This document shows positions 47,722 through 60,818 of a stretch of 64,000 nt of DNA, piece by piece. The position numbers were made by a program, and so were the translations under genes. Under the pieces are notes generated by a model. The model made no database searches. It saw only the letters and a list, made by a program, of their open reading frames with translations, and was not told where the DNA came from. Numbering within the stretch: position 1 is the stretch's first letter; every line of letters begins with the position of its first letter. The DNA lies in the NCBI GenBank assembly GCA_035772405.1, contig JAYKKM010000379.1, forward strand, positions 1,010,001 to 1,074,000, in the 5' to 3' direction. The stretch comes from Chrysogorgia sp. JL179-B06 (lineage: Eukaryota; Cnidaria; Anthozoa; Scleralcyonacea; Chrysogorgiidae).

Positions 47722-48285
47722 GGACCATGCAAAAATTACCAAAAGGTTGGGCCGGTGGAAAAAATAAAATTGTACAAAAAAAGTTCTTGCCTCCTTGCTT
47801 TCAAGGTAAAAAAGTCTTTGCCCTGCTATCAACCTTTAGGGTAAAAAGTCAATGCCCTGCCAATTGTGTCTTTGGATGTGTGAAGTGCTACTACAGCGGA
47901 GGATAGATATGAGAGACTAGTGAACGAGTTAATGAGAAGAGGGGATGCACCGCACCCCTATCCCCATTGCTTTTTGCACACTCTATCCACCCTAAATCAT
48001 GCTTTGGTATGAGGCAGATGTTATACATATAGTTACTGTATATATTATATTGTTTATAGTATTTATATTATATTGTTTTAAAATATATAATATATTCTTA
48101 GATATATTATTCGTAAGATTATACTCTTGGAGTGTTATTAAGTCAATATTTTAATAACAGAAAAAGTAGGTGCCCTGCTATTAGTTATTATAAAAAACTA
48201 ATGGCCCTGCCTTTCGTGTGACCAAAAAAAGTCATAGCCCTGCCATGTTTTCCACCGGCCCAGCCTTTTGGTAATTTTTGCGTGG
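47722..48285. mobile_element. Mutator-like non-autonomous element, 564 bp
   Basis: Inverted termini share GCAAAAATTACCAAAAGG and GGGCCGGTGGAAAA. The element is flanked by the 9-base direct repeat GCCTATAAG (47713-47721 and 48286-48294). Subterminal sequence contains five or six imperfect copies of a unit with TTGCCCTGC or ATGCCCTGCC after an A run, on both sides. No transposase. The following 48295-48900 has no recognised feature. Confidence 0.8.
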
Positions 48286-48922
48286 GCCTATAAGAGGTTT
48301 GCCTAAGTGTATAAAGGATGATTTGGATTTACTTTAAAATGCAACACATTCTATGAATTTGTGAAATCGAGAAACAATCATTTATGCAATTGCTATTTTT
48401 GTTTATAAAGGATCTTTATAAATAAAAGTGAAGGATTAATTATGCTTGCACATTAAAATAGAATAAATGACAAGGGGGTGTCATCAGCGGGGGTTGCAGT
48501 TTCGTTTCACCGCTTTTGACCCACCCCCATACTATCAGGATCAGGAAAATGGGGCTCCGGACAGTACGCTTGCTTCCAAACAAGTGTCTAATAGTGATCA
48601 CGCATGACATGGAGCGATAATGCATCACGTGTAGTTGTAGGTGGTGTAAAATGAGGATTTTGTTTATTAGTAACGAGTATTCAATGCGAAGTTATAGAGA
48701 TACAATTCAGTCTAAAACCCCAACTGAGCTCTACGATCAAAACTGTCAAAAACAGCTCACGTCAACTTACGGCGTGAGCATACTAAAGTTAACTGAGTAT
48801 GCTTTCGACATACTGTACCGGCAAATGTCATGAACAATCTAAATCAGTAAATGTTCTTTACTATTCTACACTACTACCCTCTTCTATTCTGGTGCCGGTG
48901 TCATACTGCTCAGTTCACTGTG

Positions 48923-50713
48923 TCAGTTCGTGATACCAAAGACATAGTCGTTGGCCCATGTTGGGGGTCTTCGTAGACGCCCTGGTCGTGTTGTCGCTTC
49001 CGATGTTGCAGAATTGTTCCCTCCTACTTGCTGATCAACTGCTGGTAACGGGGGCGGTCGCTGAAGTGCTGATGAATAGCTAGGACTCTCGTTGTCACGT
49101 TGGTTGGGTTCTCGGATGTCTTGGTTAACGTTTCCTGGGTTGGCTGAGTCTCTCATTTTCTTCATTTGGCTCTGGAATACTTGGATTAACGCCTGTATCC
49201 ACGACCCATTCATCTTCGCTGTCATCCTCATCACCGACCTGTGAAACATCTGGCTGTATAAATGCCTCAGGATATGTGGGGGTTGTACTACCTGTATGTG
49301 GGGTTGAACTTTAGGTTGCTTGTTCTTGTTTTCTCTTTTGACTTCTTTGTCTACGTAGCCCTTTTTCAGGCAATTGAAATGGACTACCACCCGTTTCCGC
49401 CCTCTTTCCTTCTTTAGTCGGTAGACAACGTCCGTTATCTTCTTAATGATATACATGTATAGGGGCCATCCCACTTTGCGGATACTTTTCTCGATAGCCC
49501 TTTCTTTCTTGCGTGTAATTGTCGCCACACCCGATCACCATATGGAAGACGTCATATGTCGACCTTGCATCGTAGTAGTCCTTGTATCGTCGGACAGCAA
49601 CCCTAGCTTGCGTTTTCTCCAGCCAACTTGTACGCTTCTTGAAACCTTAGCTTCTGTGTCCTTACATATTCAGGAGTGATTTTGGATGGCTCGTTGGGTG
49701 GTTCACTGTCTACTAGTAAGTCTACTGGTAGTCGAGCTTCTCTGGCAAACATTCGATACGGGGTAACACCGATTGATGACTGAACTGCGGTTCCATAGGC
49801 TAACAGCGTTTGAGGAATCCAGGAATCCCGTTCATTCTGATTGTCATCCACTATATTCGCAAGCATGTTCTTTAGCGTGCGGATGAATCGTTCTACCAGG
49901 TCGTCGCTCCGTGGATGATATGGGGTGGTGCGTGTTTTCTGAATACCCAACATTTTCATTCTCGTACCGAGATATCCACTCCTCCAAAAGTTTATTCGCT
50001 ACTGTTGCCTTGTGATCTGAAATGGGGTATGCTTCGGGCCATTTCCATTCGTGAAATAGTCACACACTACCAATATGAATCGGTTCCCTTTCGTAGAAGT
50101 GGGAAGTGGTCCGATAATATCGATTCCTACCCGTTCCATGGGATGTCCAGTGCTACTTGTTGTCAATGGCGCTTTAGCTCTGCTCCTGGGGGAATTGTGT
50201 TCTGCACATTTCTTGCACCGCCTACAATAGTGCTCGATATGTTTTCTCCACCCTTTCCAGTAGTATCGTTGGCGTACTTTTTCTGCCATTTTGTTGACTC
50301 CCAAATGACCAGAAGATGGTAAGTCGACGTGAAGGGCCTTCAGGACTTCATCTGTCATGGCTTCGGGTATGGCCAGTTGCATAATCTTGGATTTTCCGTC
50401 ATCGCTCTCGACACAGATGTTTATCAATTAGTTTCAATCTTCCGAACTAACTCCACAGAGAACCCAGAATAGGGCCTGCGTGAGCGATCTCTTCTTTGGA
50501 GCCACGAGATTGCTTGTCGAAGTGCCGGGTCTTGTTTTGTCCCTCTTCTACGATGGAAAAGACACATTCCCGACTTTGTCTGGGTGTCGTTTTAGCTCTT
50601 CCTACCACCGATACTTCTTGGGGTTCATTCATGTCGTTCTCAGGATCCTCAGCTGGGGGAATTCTCGACAAACCATCCGCGTTGCCATGTTGTCGACCAG
50701 CTCGATGATGCAC
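48923..50713 (-). pseudogene. gypsy 3 RNase H end and integrase
   Basis: HGNADGLSRIP closes RNase H. Integrase shows SSGHLGVNKMAEK, RYYWKGWRKHIEHYC with CKKC, GIDIIGPLP, VVCDYFTN, then after a break TPYHPRSDDLVERFIRTLKN and TPYRMFAREARLPVDL, and the C-terminal region to 48923. The central part with the second catalytic Asp is disrupted near 49960-50000. Confidence 0.85.
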
Positions 50714-50770
50714 ATTAAAATCGAACTCCGATTTGGGATTCTTTGGGATTCTTGAAGTTTTGAAGCCATT

Positions 50771-52005
50771 TCAACGCGCTGTGATCCATGCGTACGGTGA
50801 ATTGCTTCCCCAAGAGATATGGTTCAAAGTGTTCCAAACCCCACACCGTCGATAAAAGCTCTTTCCTCGTTGTGCTGTAGTTTCGTTCCGTCTTGGATAG
50901 CGACTTGGCCGCGTACGCGATGACCCTTTCTTGACCATTTTGAACTTTTGAACTTGAGATAATATGGCTCCTAACCCGACGTTACTGGCATCCGTATCCA
51001 CAAGGAAATTATCAAATTGTGGATAAGCCAATACTGGGGCTGTCGTTAGTTTCCTTTTTAGAGTTTGGAAGGCAACATGACATTCGTGACTCCATGTGTA
51101 GGTATTTTTCTGTTCCAGTTTGTATAGTGGTCCTGCGATGTCAGCGAAATTCGGAATAAACTGGCGATAGTAACCCACGCAACCCAGGAAGGAACGTAGG
51201 CTGGAAACATCGTGTGGGGCTGGCCAAGACTCACCACATGACCTAACAATACCGTTCTATCGTTGAGGAAGTGGCATTTCTTCGCATTCAGTTTCAATCC
51301 GCTCTCTTCAAGGCGTTGGAGCACCGATTCCAACTTCCGATGGTGTTCCTCTAACGTTGGGGCGAAGATCACGATATCATCAGGATAGACAAGGCAGTCT
51401 AACCAATTTAGGTCGTCAAGGACGGTATTCATGGCGCGCTGAAAGGTAGCAGGGGCGTTGGTCAGACCAAACGGCATCCTCTTGAATTGGTAGTGTCCGT
51501 CTAGTGTCGAGAAAGCTGTCTTTTCGTTGTCCTTATCCTGCACGCCTAGTTGCCAGTATCCCCTAACCAGGTCCAAGTGCGTGAATAAGCGGCTCCGGAT
51601 AACGTATGCAAAATGTCCTCGCATCTTGGTAGTGGTAGACATCTCTCATAGTCCACACAGAATCTTCGACTACCGTCTTTCTTTTGCAACCAGTACAACC
51701 GGGGAGGACCAAGGGGATCACGATGGTTCAATGATGCCACCTTTCAACATTGCTTCTACTTCCTGACGGACTTCTTCACGTCTATGAAAGGGGAGCCGGC
51801 GTGGTGGTATTCGAATCGGAGGGGTGTCTCCAGTATCAATGGTATGTTTCACAGTTGAGAGTTGTCCCAAGTCGTTCGGTCTTCTGGATACGGCGCGGCT
51901 GTGTCGAGCCAGTATGACATACACGCGGCTTTTCTCGGTCATCGGGTTTTCTATTTTGAAAAGTGACGCTATTTCTTCCTTTACGTTTTCTGGGTTGCTT
52001 TTCAT
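50771..52005 (-). pseudogene. gypsy 3 reverse transcriptase and RNase H start
   Basis: Frames contain QLSTVKHTIDTGDTPPIRI, YWLQKKDGSRRFCVDY, FTHLDLVRGYWQLGV (first Asp), FGLTNAPATFQRAMN, CLVYPDDIVIF (the Y-x-D-D box with Pro), and YYRQFIPNFADIAGPL followed by VDTDASNVGLGAIL of RNase H. Separate frames meet at shifts near 51650, 51170 and 50930. Confidence 0.87.
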
Positions 52006-52107
52006 GGTGGTCGTGTAGCAAGTGGTTACTACTTCTGATGGTAAATGATTGTCTATTACTCTGTAGGATGAGGGGCTGTCTTCTTCGTTTTCCGAGAGCG
52101 GGTATAA

Positions 52108-52701
52108 CTATCCGATAGTACTACATGTACCTCGATAGATTCGTTGTGGTTTCTGCTGTGGGTTGAATACTCTAATGGGGATGGTCCCACCTTTGACAGC
52201 GGCTACGACTTTCAGAATTCCTGTAGAATATCGTTGCTCGAACCGAATTTCTGGTTCCAAAATGCCGGATGTGTGGTCTACTGACCCGTTAACTTTACCA
52301 ACGATATTAATCATCGAGCGTGGTGGTATTGTAGTTGACTCAGCTACAGTCACTCGGCACGCCTCCTTGCTTTTGGTTTAAATATCAAATTGTCTTTTTC
52401 CCTTTTGCAGTTAGTGTTCCTGTGGCGAAATCGACGAGGACGTTGTTTTGTTTAAGGATATCTGTGTCCACCAGCATTTCTTGTGCCAAGTCGTCGCACA
52501 CCTGTACCTCTTGGCTGACAATATACCAGCCAATTTAATGTCCATCTCCGCTATCAAGCGGACGGATAAAGGAATGTTGTTTGCTCCGACGATTGCCCGC
52601 GTGGCCGCACGTGTTTTCGTGTCTACGCGTCTTGACTGGTTGAAAATATCTCGGTGTATCAGCGTCACTGCAGCTCCTAAATATAGATAAATCCTCACCA
52701 T
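52108..52701 (-). pseudogene. gypsy 3 protease and linker
   Basis: LGAAVTLIHRDIF marks the protease active-site segment, but the catalytic D-T-G is not there: the residues before GAAVTL read Y-L. Further on are SVRLIAEMDIKLAG and, in another frame, AESTTIPPRSMINIVGKV and RIYRGTCSTIG. Dead. Confidence 0.75.
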
Positions 52702-52739
52702 TCAAGAGCGCTATCTTGGGAACGACCAGATTTGAATAA

Positions 52740-52980
52740 TCAGATTTTTATTAATTATTAACTATTTATATCTTTTTCATTTCTTATATATATATTTACA
52801 TTTTTTATATATATATATATATTATATATTTTTAATATATTTTTATATTTATTAATTTATTATCATAATTGTTTATTTTATTTATTATTTCTCACATATA
52901 TTAGATATCCCCCTATAGTTTTATATCCCTATGTTTTGCAGTGATGGGTATCCCCCTTTGCAGGACCGCCCTAATGTAGA
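52740..52980. other. AT-rich tract
   Basis: Low-complexity T/A sequence with short TA runs and no gene. Confidence 0.8.
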
Positions 52981-53400
52981 TGTAGATGTAGATGCTTATT
53001 GAGTAGATCGTCTACCGTTTGCCGATCTCTTGATATACGCAACAACGATTTGAACACAGCCAACAAATAAAATAGGCTACGCGTCATTGGGTTGTTGTCG
53101 GAAAGCGTTTGGTGAAATGTTCGAAAGTCGATGGAAGAATCTATATCTTATATGTTAAAATTTGAATATTGACTAGTGCGGTTAAAGTTTTACACCAACA
53201 TTTTAATAATCACCAAAGTTGCAATGACAACAGGACAATGGGCATTTTAAAATTTCCATCATTAATAGAGGCACAAGTAAAATTGACGAAAGTTATCTCT
53301 AGATTTTGTCAATTGGCAAATCTAATCTAATCAAACCGGTAACTCGGGGGGGAGGGCGGCGGCGTAAAGGTACGTTTGTCGCGCTGACGTCAATTTAAAT
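52980..53400. repeat. dispersed repeat related to 22966-23335
   Basis: 52990-53050 matches 22975-23025 in the same orientation, while 53060-53345 matches 23030-23335 in reverse. The remainder to 54150 holds only the GC-rich hairpins at 53655-53710 and CTAACCC-like words near 53465. Confidence 0.75.
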
Positions 53401-53654
53401 TTAAACGCCAAATGTAACTTCCCAAAAGCCGTTTATAGTACGTACGTCCCAATCACAATTCCTAACCCTAATAATCCTAACTTAACCCCTTGCACTGCCA
53501 AATTATCCCTCTCTAACCCCAATTTTCCTTTGTTACCACGGCAACAATAAAGGATCGTTTACCATACATACAAATATATATATATTCCGACATAAAGGCT
53601 ACTTTCACTTCCCCTTGCATAAAAAAGCGCGGGAAAAAATTCCGTCAAGATTAG

Positions 53655-53712
53655 CACCCTCGCCCCAGGGCCTTCGGCCCTGGACGGCGCTTCGCGCCGC
53701 CGGGCGAGGGGA
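53655..53712. repeat. two adjacent GC-rich hairpins
   Basis: CCAGGGCC-TTC-GGCCCTGG and CGGCGC-TTC-GCGCCG are directly neighbouring perfect hairpins in an otherwise AT-rich region. A related island is at 10748-10790, and both lie beside GCTAAT and CCTCGCC words. Confidence 0.8.
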
Positions 53713-54152
53713 CAACATTGTAAATTATGCAATTCAGCCTCTCCGGCTGCAAGGTAATTTTTCTTATTAAAATCTATCTATCTATCTAAAATTCAGGATT
53801 CCCGAAACTTATTCTAACGTTTGACCAGCGCATTTCAACCGACTCCGCATTTTCAACACTCCGCACTCCGCTACATCGTGTTTTCAAGACAACCGGTTCA
53901 AGGTATCACAGTATGTGCAGTTATTTATTTTGCATTCCATTCCATTCCATTTTGTTTATTTTCCTTTTCGTTTTACTTTCTTGTGAATAGTGAATACACT
54001 GACGTAATTCGCACATTAAAGCCTAGTTTTAACTAGCGACACAAGCATAAGCATAACGACATACGCAAGCGCAGTTAGCACTTGTACTTGCGAAGAACAG
54101 AGTGTTAAATTTACCATAAAGTGCGAACTGCGCTTGCAAATGTCGTTAATAC

Positions 54153-54998
54153 TTAAAGTGTATATGACGTGAAATTTTTTATTGTTTCATTTGAAAGAAC
54201 ATCAAAAAGTAGGACGATATGCTGTTTACCGTTCCTTGATATCTTTTCTAGTTCCCGATTTATAAAGATTTAAAGATGTCAAAATCAAGGGAAAATATGC
54301 TGATTCAGCACAAATTATGACGTCATATGGTTTGCATGTTAGTTTGGTGAATGTTTAAATGAACTATAGCTCAGTTACTATGTCTCAGAATCAAATGAAC
54401 CTTTGCACACAAATAGTAGTGACATTATCAACTGTTTTCATCTTGTAATTTTGTTGTCAAGGCAACACTGTTGTACCCAGGCCCCTTGAACGGATTTTAT
54501 AAAACACCATACTCTGTCTTGATAAGGATAAAATAATATCAAACGTGTGCTTGTCATACCTATGCATGCCTAAAATACATTTATACTATAATAATTTGAA
54601 AATTATACCCACAGTGATGAATACTGCAGTGTGTTTTATAAAATCCGTGCAAGGGCCTGGGTACAATAATGTTACATTGACAACAAAATTAGTGACATCA
54701 ACTGTGTTTTATCTCGCACTATCTGTGTGCAAAGGTTCATGTGATTCTGACACATAGTAACTGAGCTATAGTTCATTTAAACATTCACCAAACTAACATG
54801 CAAACCATATGACGTCATAATTTGTGCTGAATCAGCAATTTGTTTGTGCCATATATTTTACCTTGATTTTGACATCTTTAAATCTTTACAACTCTGGAAC
54901 TAGAAAAGATATCAAGGAATGGTAAACAGCATATTGTCCTACTGTTTGATGCTCTTTCACATGAAGCAATAAAAAATTTCACGTCATATACACTTTAA
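54153..54998. mobile_element. TTAA-flanked foldback element, 846 bp
   Basis: TTAA at both ends; inverted arms of about 340 bases start AGTGTATATGACGTGAAATT and include AATTATGACGTCATATGG-type words and GTACCCAGGCCC / GGGCCTGGGTAC. The loop is about 54500-54640. Related in style to 32790-33293. Confidence 0.92.
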
Positions 54999-55053
54999 GC
55001 CCGTCCAATAAATGTAAGTTATGTCAGTCGTTATAACGAGGTGAACAGTCTCC

Positions 55054-55322
<269 letters not shown>

Positions 55323-55393
55323 GATGTCTGCTGCATGCATTGTTTCTAAAGACTTTTTTATCTTATTAAGATGCAGTTACTGTATGTTCAGGA

Positions 55394-55556
55394 ATGACAA
55401 TGAAATTACCAATGGCATATTTCCTGGCTTTACCATTGTTTCTTTCAATTACTGTTGCCGCTGACAATTTCTGCTCAAATGAAGTCTTTCCTGAGGAGGG
55501 CTTTCCGAATTCCTCATCTTGCAGGCCATATACCAAAGATGCAAATCTTACTGAAC
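55394..55556 (+). CDS. signal-peptide first exon of a third secreted or membrane protein gene
   Basis: ATG at 55394 (a second in-frame ATG at 55400). The exon encodes [18 protein letters not shown], then ITVAA and [13 protein letters not shown], a clear signal peptide followed by a Cys-containing mature start, 54 codons plus one base. It ends at gaac|GTAAGT, a consensus donor, in phase 1 like the Ig-gene exons. No downstream exon is recognisable up to the window edge, where sequence is almost all repeats (55557-55904 is unremarkable intron). The family is unknown; the exon layout resembles the paralogous genes on the other strand. Confidence 0.65.
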
Positions 55557-55902
55557 GTAAGTCTCACATTTAGGAGAGTACAACATCATGTAGTAATACG
55601 TGAGACCGCGAAAAGTGAGACCGTGAAGTAGAGGCGAGGGTGATAATTTTGACGAAATAATGAAACACGAGGATGAGTATTTCATCAGGATTTATAAAAT
55701 AACAAGTATGCTACGCGTGTTCTGATTGGCTAATACCCGTGTCAATGTACCCCTGTTTGGATCAGGTAAACCAAACACGGGAATTTTGAGGTCGCATGTC
55801 ACACAAAAGCAAATCATGCCGGCCCATCATCGTTTTTAAACATTAACATTCTAGATATGCACAATAACTATAAATAAAATATAGCAATCTTGTCTGATGT
55901 TC

Positions 55903-56128
<226 letters not shown>

Positions 56129-56299
56129 GTCTTAAAATGTATGTATTCCAACACTCGTCATTTTCCTTCACCATAAATCCTTTCAACATGTAGTTTGATC
56201 GAGTGAAATGCCAAATATTACCTATAATATACCCAGAATCTTATCCCGGCATTACCACCACCATATATACAGAACTCGTGACTAGGCTCTCGGCAACGG

Positions 56300-57212
<913 letters not shown>

Positions 57213-57923
57213 GTTTAAAATATTATTAATCGGAATTTTCACATTTTACAAAATGATCCTGAGACGTCAGCCATTTTCACCGATAACCCTTTGGTATATC
57301 TTTTCGCCGTAATAAAAACATTCGTGACTCCTTAGTACATAGTGCCCTTAAACAAAATACCTCGGCACCAGCGGGAACATTTTCTTGCGGCCGTTCCCGC
57401 TGTAACAGATGCCCTTTTCTCAATCCCACCACAGTTATTATTGCCCCCAAATTCGACCACACAATCCGTCATGCTTTTTCATGCACGTCCACCAACATCA
57501 TTTATAATGCCCTAAAATCTACATCGGTGAAACTGGGCAACGCCTTTCAGACAGATTTGCTGAACATCTTCGTTCCGTGAGGATCAATGATGGTGACAAA
57601 CCTGTAGCCCGCCATTTCAACAGCTCCAACCATTTGGTTTCGGACATGAAAGTCTACGCCATCCTTCCCATCTCAGGTGGTAACGCTAATCGCAAACGGC
57701 AAGAGAAGCGTCTCATTTTTAAACTTGGCACCACACATCCTCTTGGTCTTAACGAACGTTTTTCTTTTATTTAATTTCCTACAACTTTTTGGTTATTTTT
57801 TTGCTTGAAACTTTATTATTATTATTTTTTTATTATTCGCGTATGCACTTTCATTCCTTTTCAAGTTTTTGTTTCTTATGCTAATATTATCGCCTAATCC
57901 CCTTGAATATTGGACCTGTCATT
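57213..57923 (+). pseudogene. Penelope-like ORF C-terminus with GIY-YIG endonuclease
   Basis: Encodes NFHILQNDPETSAIFTDNPL, then after a frameshift near 57292 SFRRNKNIRDSLVHSAL, a Cys-containing linker (CGRSRCNRCPF), and after a small deletion and shift near 57507 the endonuclease KIYIGETGQRLSDRFAEHL, with the Y-I-G box and the R and H of the catalytic helix, and PVARHFNSSNH, ending ERFSFI. In Penelope-like elements this domain nicks the target. The 3'UTR follows to 57923. Dead copy, and the complement of the next feature. Confidence 0.88.
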
Positions 57924-58238
<315 letters not shown>

Positions 58239-58538
58239 AATAAAAACCCTTGAGAATGCAATACCACTGATAATACCAAAAAAACAACAAGATATGGAAT
58301 GAAAATATTTAATGATAAGTAAAGCAAACTAAAAATTAGCCTTTTTCAAAATAAGGGGTGGTTTTGAAATTAAATTTGACATGAAACGACTGAAAAGGAG
58401 TGCAAAGTTTTAAAAGAGAAGAGAGAAAGGTAGAAATTAAATTAATTACATTAAATTTTGAATTTGTTTAACTCTTCCAATTTTTCTGGCGGTTTGTACA
58501 TCACAGGGATGACAAAAGCAGAGGTAAACACTTGCTTT

Positions 58539-58796
58539 AAGGTGTTTCATTTAAGGTGTTTCATTTAAGGTGTTTCATACAATAAAAAAGTTGACAAATT
58601 ATTGAGAAATGCTCCCAACAACAAGCCATTTTCCATCATTGACGACCCTACTTTTACTGAAGCAAATTCAGTGTTAGATGCGATCGTGAAAGACCTTAGG
58701 AAAACTGGGAAAATCGCCGGTTTGGTCCACAAAAAGCCAATAATCCAGAGGCAAATTAAGTTGTTGAGAGAGAGAGAGAGAGAGAGTACAATCTAG
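58539..58796 (+). pseudogene. fragment resembling a Crypton-type recombinase N-terminal region
   Basis: Preceded by three copies of the 14-base unit AAGGTGTTTCATTT. The frame reads FTEANSVLDAIVKDLRKTGK, followed by a basic stretch, ending in a GAGAGA run. This resembles the helical region before the catalytic domain in DUF3504/Crypton-like recombinases (compare KALVSKQKDLKRQGKGNK in the element at 60.3 kb). No catalytic part is attached; the assignment is weak. Confidence 0.4.
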
Positions 58797-59170
58797 TAGA
58801 ATCTACAGACACGTGTTTCAGTGTAGCTTGGTACAATCTAGATATGGCATGAGAACTAATCATACACAAGTTATTGGCGGTGACAACCGCTTGTGGGACA
58901 ATAGCAGTCATGCGTACATCTAGAGAGCGTGAAGCGGTATAGGGCCAGAGTGCTCAAACTACCACAATGGTAGTGGGCGTTGCATTATCGCTAAAGGACA
59001 CCCACACCAACTTCACAGAGTGGTCAACAACACCGAAGTGAAGGAGCGTAATAGTACAATCTACAGACACGTGTTTCGCTGTTCCACAGCTCGCCAGTGT
59101 AGCTTGGTACAATCTAGATATGGCATGAGAACTAATTATACACAAGTGATTGCCGATAGCAGTCAATATT
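58797..59170. repeat. imperfect direct repeat related to the 233-bp satellite
   Basis: About 100 bases (from ATCTACAGACACGTGTTTC through ATCTAGATATGGCATGAGAA) occur at 58800-58880 and again at 59052-59150. The unit between contains CCAGAGTGCTCAAACT, the inverted form of the satellite word AGTTTGAGCACTCTGG. The 70-codon minus frame across it is not supported as a gene. Confidence 0.7.
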
Positions 59171-59212
59171 TATAGATTACTTCATGGTTGACGAGTGCGT
59201 ACGATTTTTATT

Positions 59213-59286
59213 CACGAGTTGTGAAAGATTACTAACGAACGAGTGAGCGCAGCGAACGAGTGAGTTAGTAATCTTTCACAACGAGT
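59213..59286. repeat. palindrome at the 3' end of the recombinase gene
   Basis: Arms of about 24 bases (GTTGTGAAAGATTACTAAC and complement) enclose two direct GAACGAGTGAG words. The right arm contains the last codons and stop of the Crypton ORF. Confidence 0.85.
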
Positions 59287-60597
59287 GATGGGCTATCCAC
59301 AGTTGTTATAGAAAGTGTTGGAGACTGCTTGAGAGTGTTTATTGATATAGTTATATTCCCTCCACTTACTATTGCGTTAGAAAACAACGCCGGCATAGCA
59401 TGTTGTTTTTCGACTTTGTGTTCGCTTGTCGCTTTCTGGCTTTTGGTCGACGAGTGAACTGCAACCTCGGAGTTTTGAGTGGTAAAGTTAGTCAAATGAC
59501 TCAGGTTTCCAGTGGCGACTGAACTGAGTGTTCTTGACATTTTCATTTGTTGTGACTCGTTGACAGTGGAATAATGAGTGACGCTTTGCACGTTCTTGTG
59601 GCCCGACAGTTGAATAATGTCTGTTGGTGGAAAGTTTTGGTTTACTAAAGTCTGTATCATTGTTTTCCTTCCGCTGTGGTTAGTAAATTTGGTAGTAAGT
59701 CCAGCCTTCTCAGACATGTTCTTTAGTATCGAATTTACTTTATTAACACCGGCTGGGGCTTTTTTGAACCAAGGTTTATTTGAGAGGGATTCAAGTTTCT
59801 TTAAATTGTTTACAGCAAGATAAAATGGGCTATCTTCGCTGTTCATTTCTGCTGGACGTTTTTCTGCAAAGAGTTTATAAGCAGCAATAGGATCTCTTTC
59901 ATTTCCTGGTACGGAAAACATTTTTGGAGTTACTTTTCGCACATCTCTGATGTTTTCCCCCGAGCGTGTTTTTGTTTGCCTTTCGTTGTGTTCCAAGTAT
60001 TCCTCGCCACCAGCCGTTTTATGTAATTTCACGTCACCCCAAGTCATATCGCGATGTTCTTTACAGCCACGTAATCCAAAGTGTAATGTATTGTTCAACC
60101 AAAGTGTGTTTAGTAAAGCCTCGGGACTGGATGTGCCCAGCAAGTTTTTTTCATAAATAGCTGTTTTCATAAAAAACAGCTATGTCGTCTTCGCTGAGAG
60201 CAGAAGAAGCATTTGGTTTATTTCCTTTTCCCTGTCGTTTTAAATCCTTCTGTTTTGAAACCAAGGCTTTTCGCGTCTGTTCAAACTGTAGATCTTTCAT
60301 GATACTTAAACCATAGTTCTTTTTTAAATGCCTTTCGAAGCTACCTACCATACCGCGCAGGGAAGTTGGTTCGTAATCCTTATTTTGTTTTGTACGAACC
60401 GTGATAATAAACTCGCTCAGGTAAAGGTTTAATTCCGCAACAGGAATGTCCTCAATGCTTCTAGTTTCATTCTTGCTGCTGAGAAACTTATTTAATAATG
60501 ATAGGTTTTGTTCAGTTTTTCTCTTTGTGTTTTCATTTTCTTGTTGTTCGATGAATTCGTCGACAGAAATGTCAAGGTTTGCAAAACGGGAAGCCAT
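59265..60597 (-). pseudogene. Crypton-like tyrosine recombinase, frameshifted
   Basis: Tyrosine recombinases cut and rejoin DNA through a Tyr-DNA bond. The start chosen is MASRFANLDISVDEFIEQQ (60597), since the longer frame reads through promoter repeats. The N-terminal core-binding half runs to SALSEDDIAVFYE. The catalytic half shows the first Arg in LHFGLRGCKEHRDMTWGD, H-x-x-R in TNHSGRKTMIQ, and the His and Tyr in LSGHKNVQSVTHYS. A 19-base direct duplication at about 60151-60188 throws the frame off; otherwise both halves are open, about 438 codons. A young, single-lesion copy. Family: Crypton/DUF3504. Confidence 0.85.
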
Positions 60598-60639
60598 TTC
60601 GAAGCGATTGAGCGAAGCGTTGGCGGCCGGAAAATTCGA

Positions 60640-60735
60640 TACTTTTTCTTCACATGTGAGAAAAATCGTCTGCGATCTCTGATTGGTCGGACGACTTTTT
60701 TCACATGTGAGGAACATCGTCTCAATCACGCAATG
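60640..60735 (-). promoter_or_regulatory. putative Crypton promoter
   Basis: Upstream of the ORF, two direct copies of a CTCACATGTGA-type palindrome (about 60652-60662 and 60699-60709) flank a CCAAT box (GACCAATCAGAG on the minus strand, 60679-60690). The E-box-like CACATGTG and the CCAAT spacing suggest a compact promoter; the start site is not defined. Confidence 0.45.
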
Positions 60736-60818
60736 CGTCATAGATGAGTTTTATCTTAGCACTTGCCAAAGTGAATACCACAGTATGTATATAATAAATA
60801 TATATACTTATATATATA

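Larger units (their letters stand above)
48923..52701 (-). mobile_element. Ty3/gypsy retrotransposon, decayed (gypsy 3)
   Basis: Minus-strand pol of a third gypsy lineage, from protease (52701) to the end of integrase (48923, ending WANDYVFGITN). Gag and both LTRs were not found, and the boundary at about 52700 looks like a truncation. At least eight frame breaks. Confidence 0.88.
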
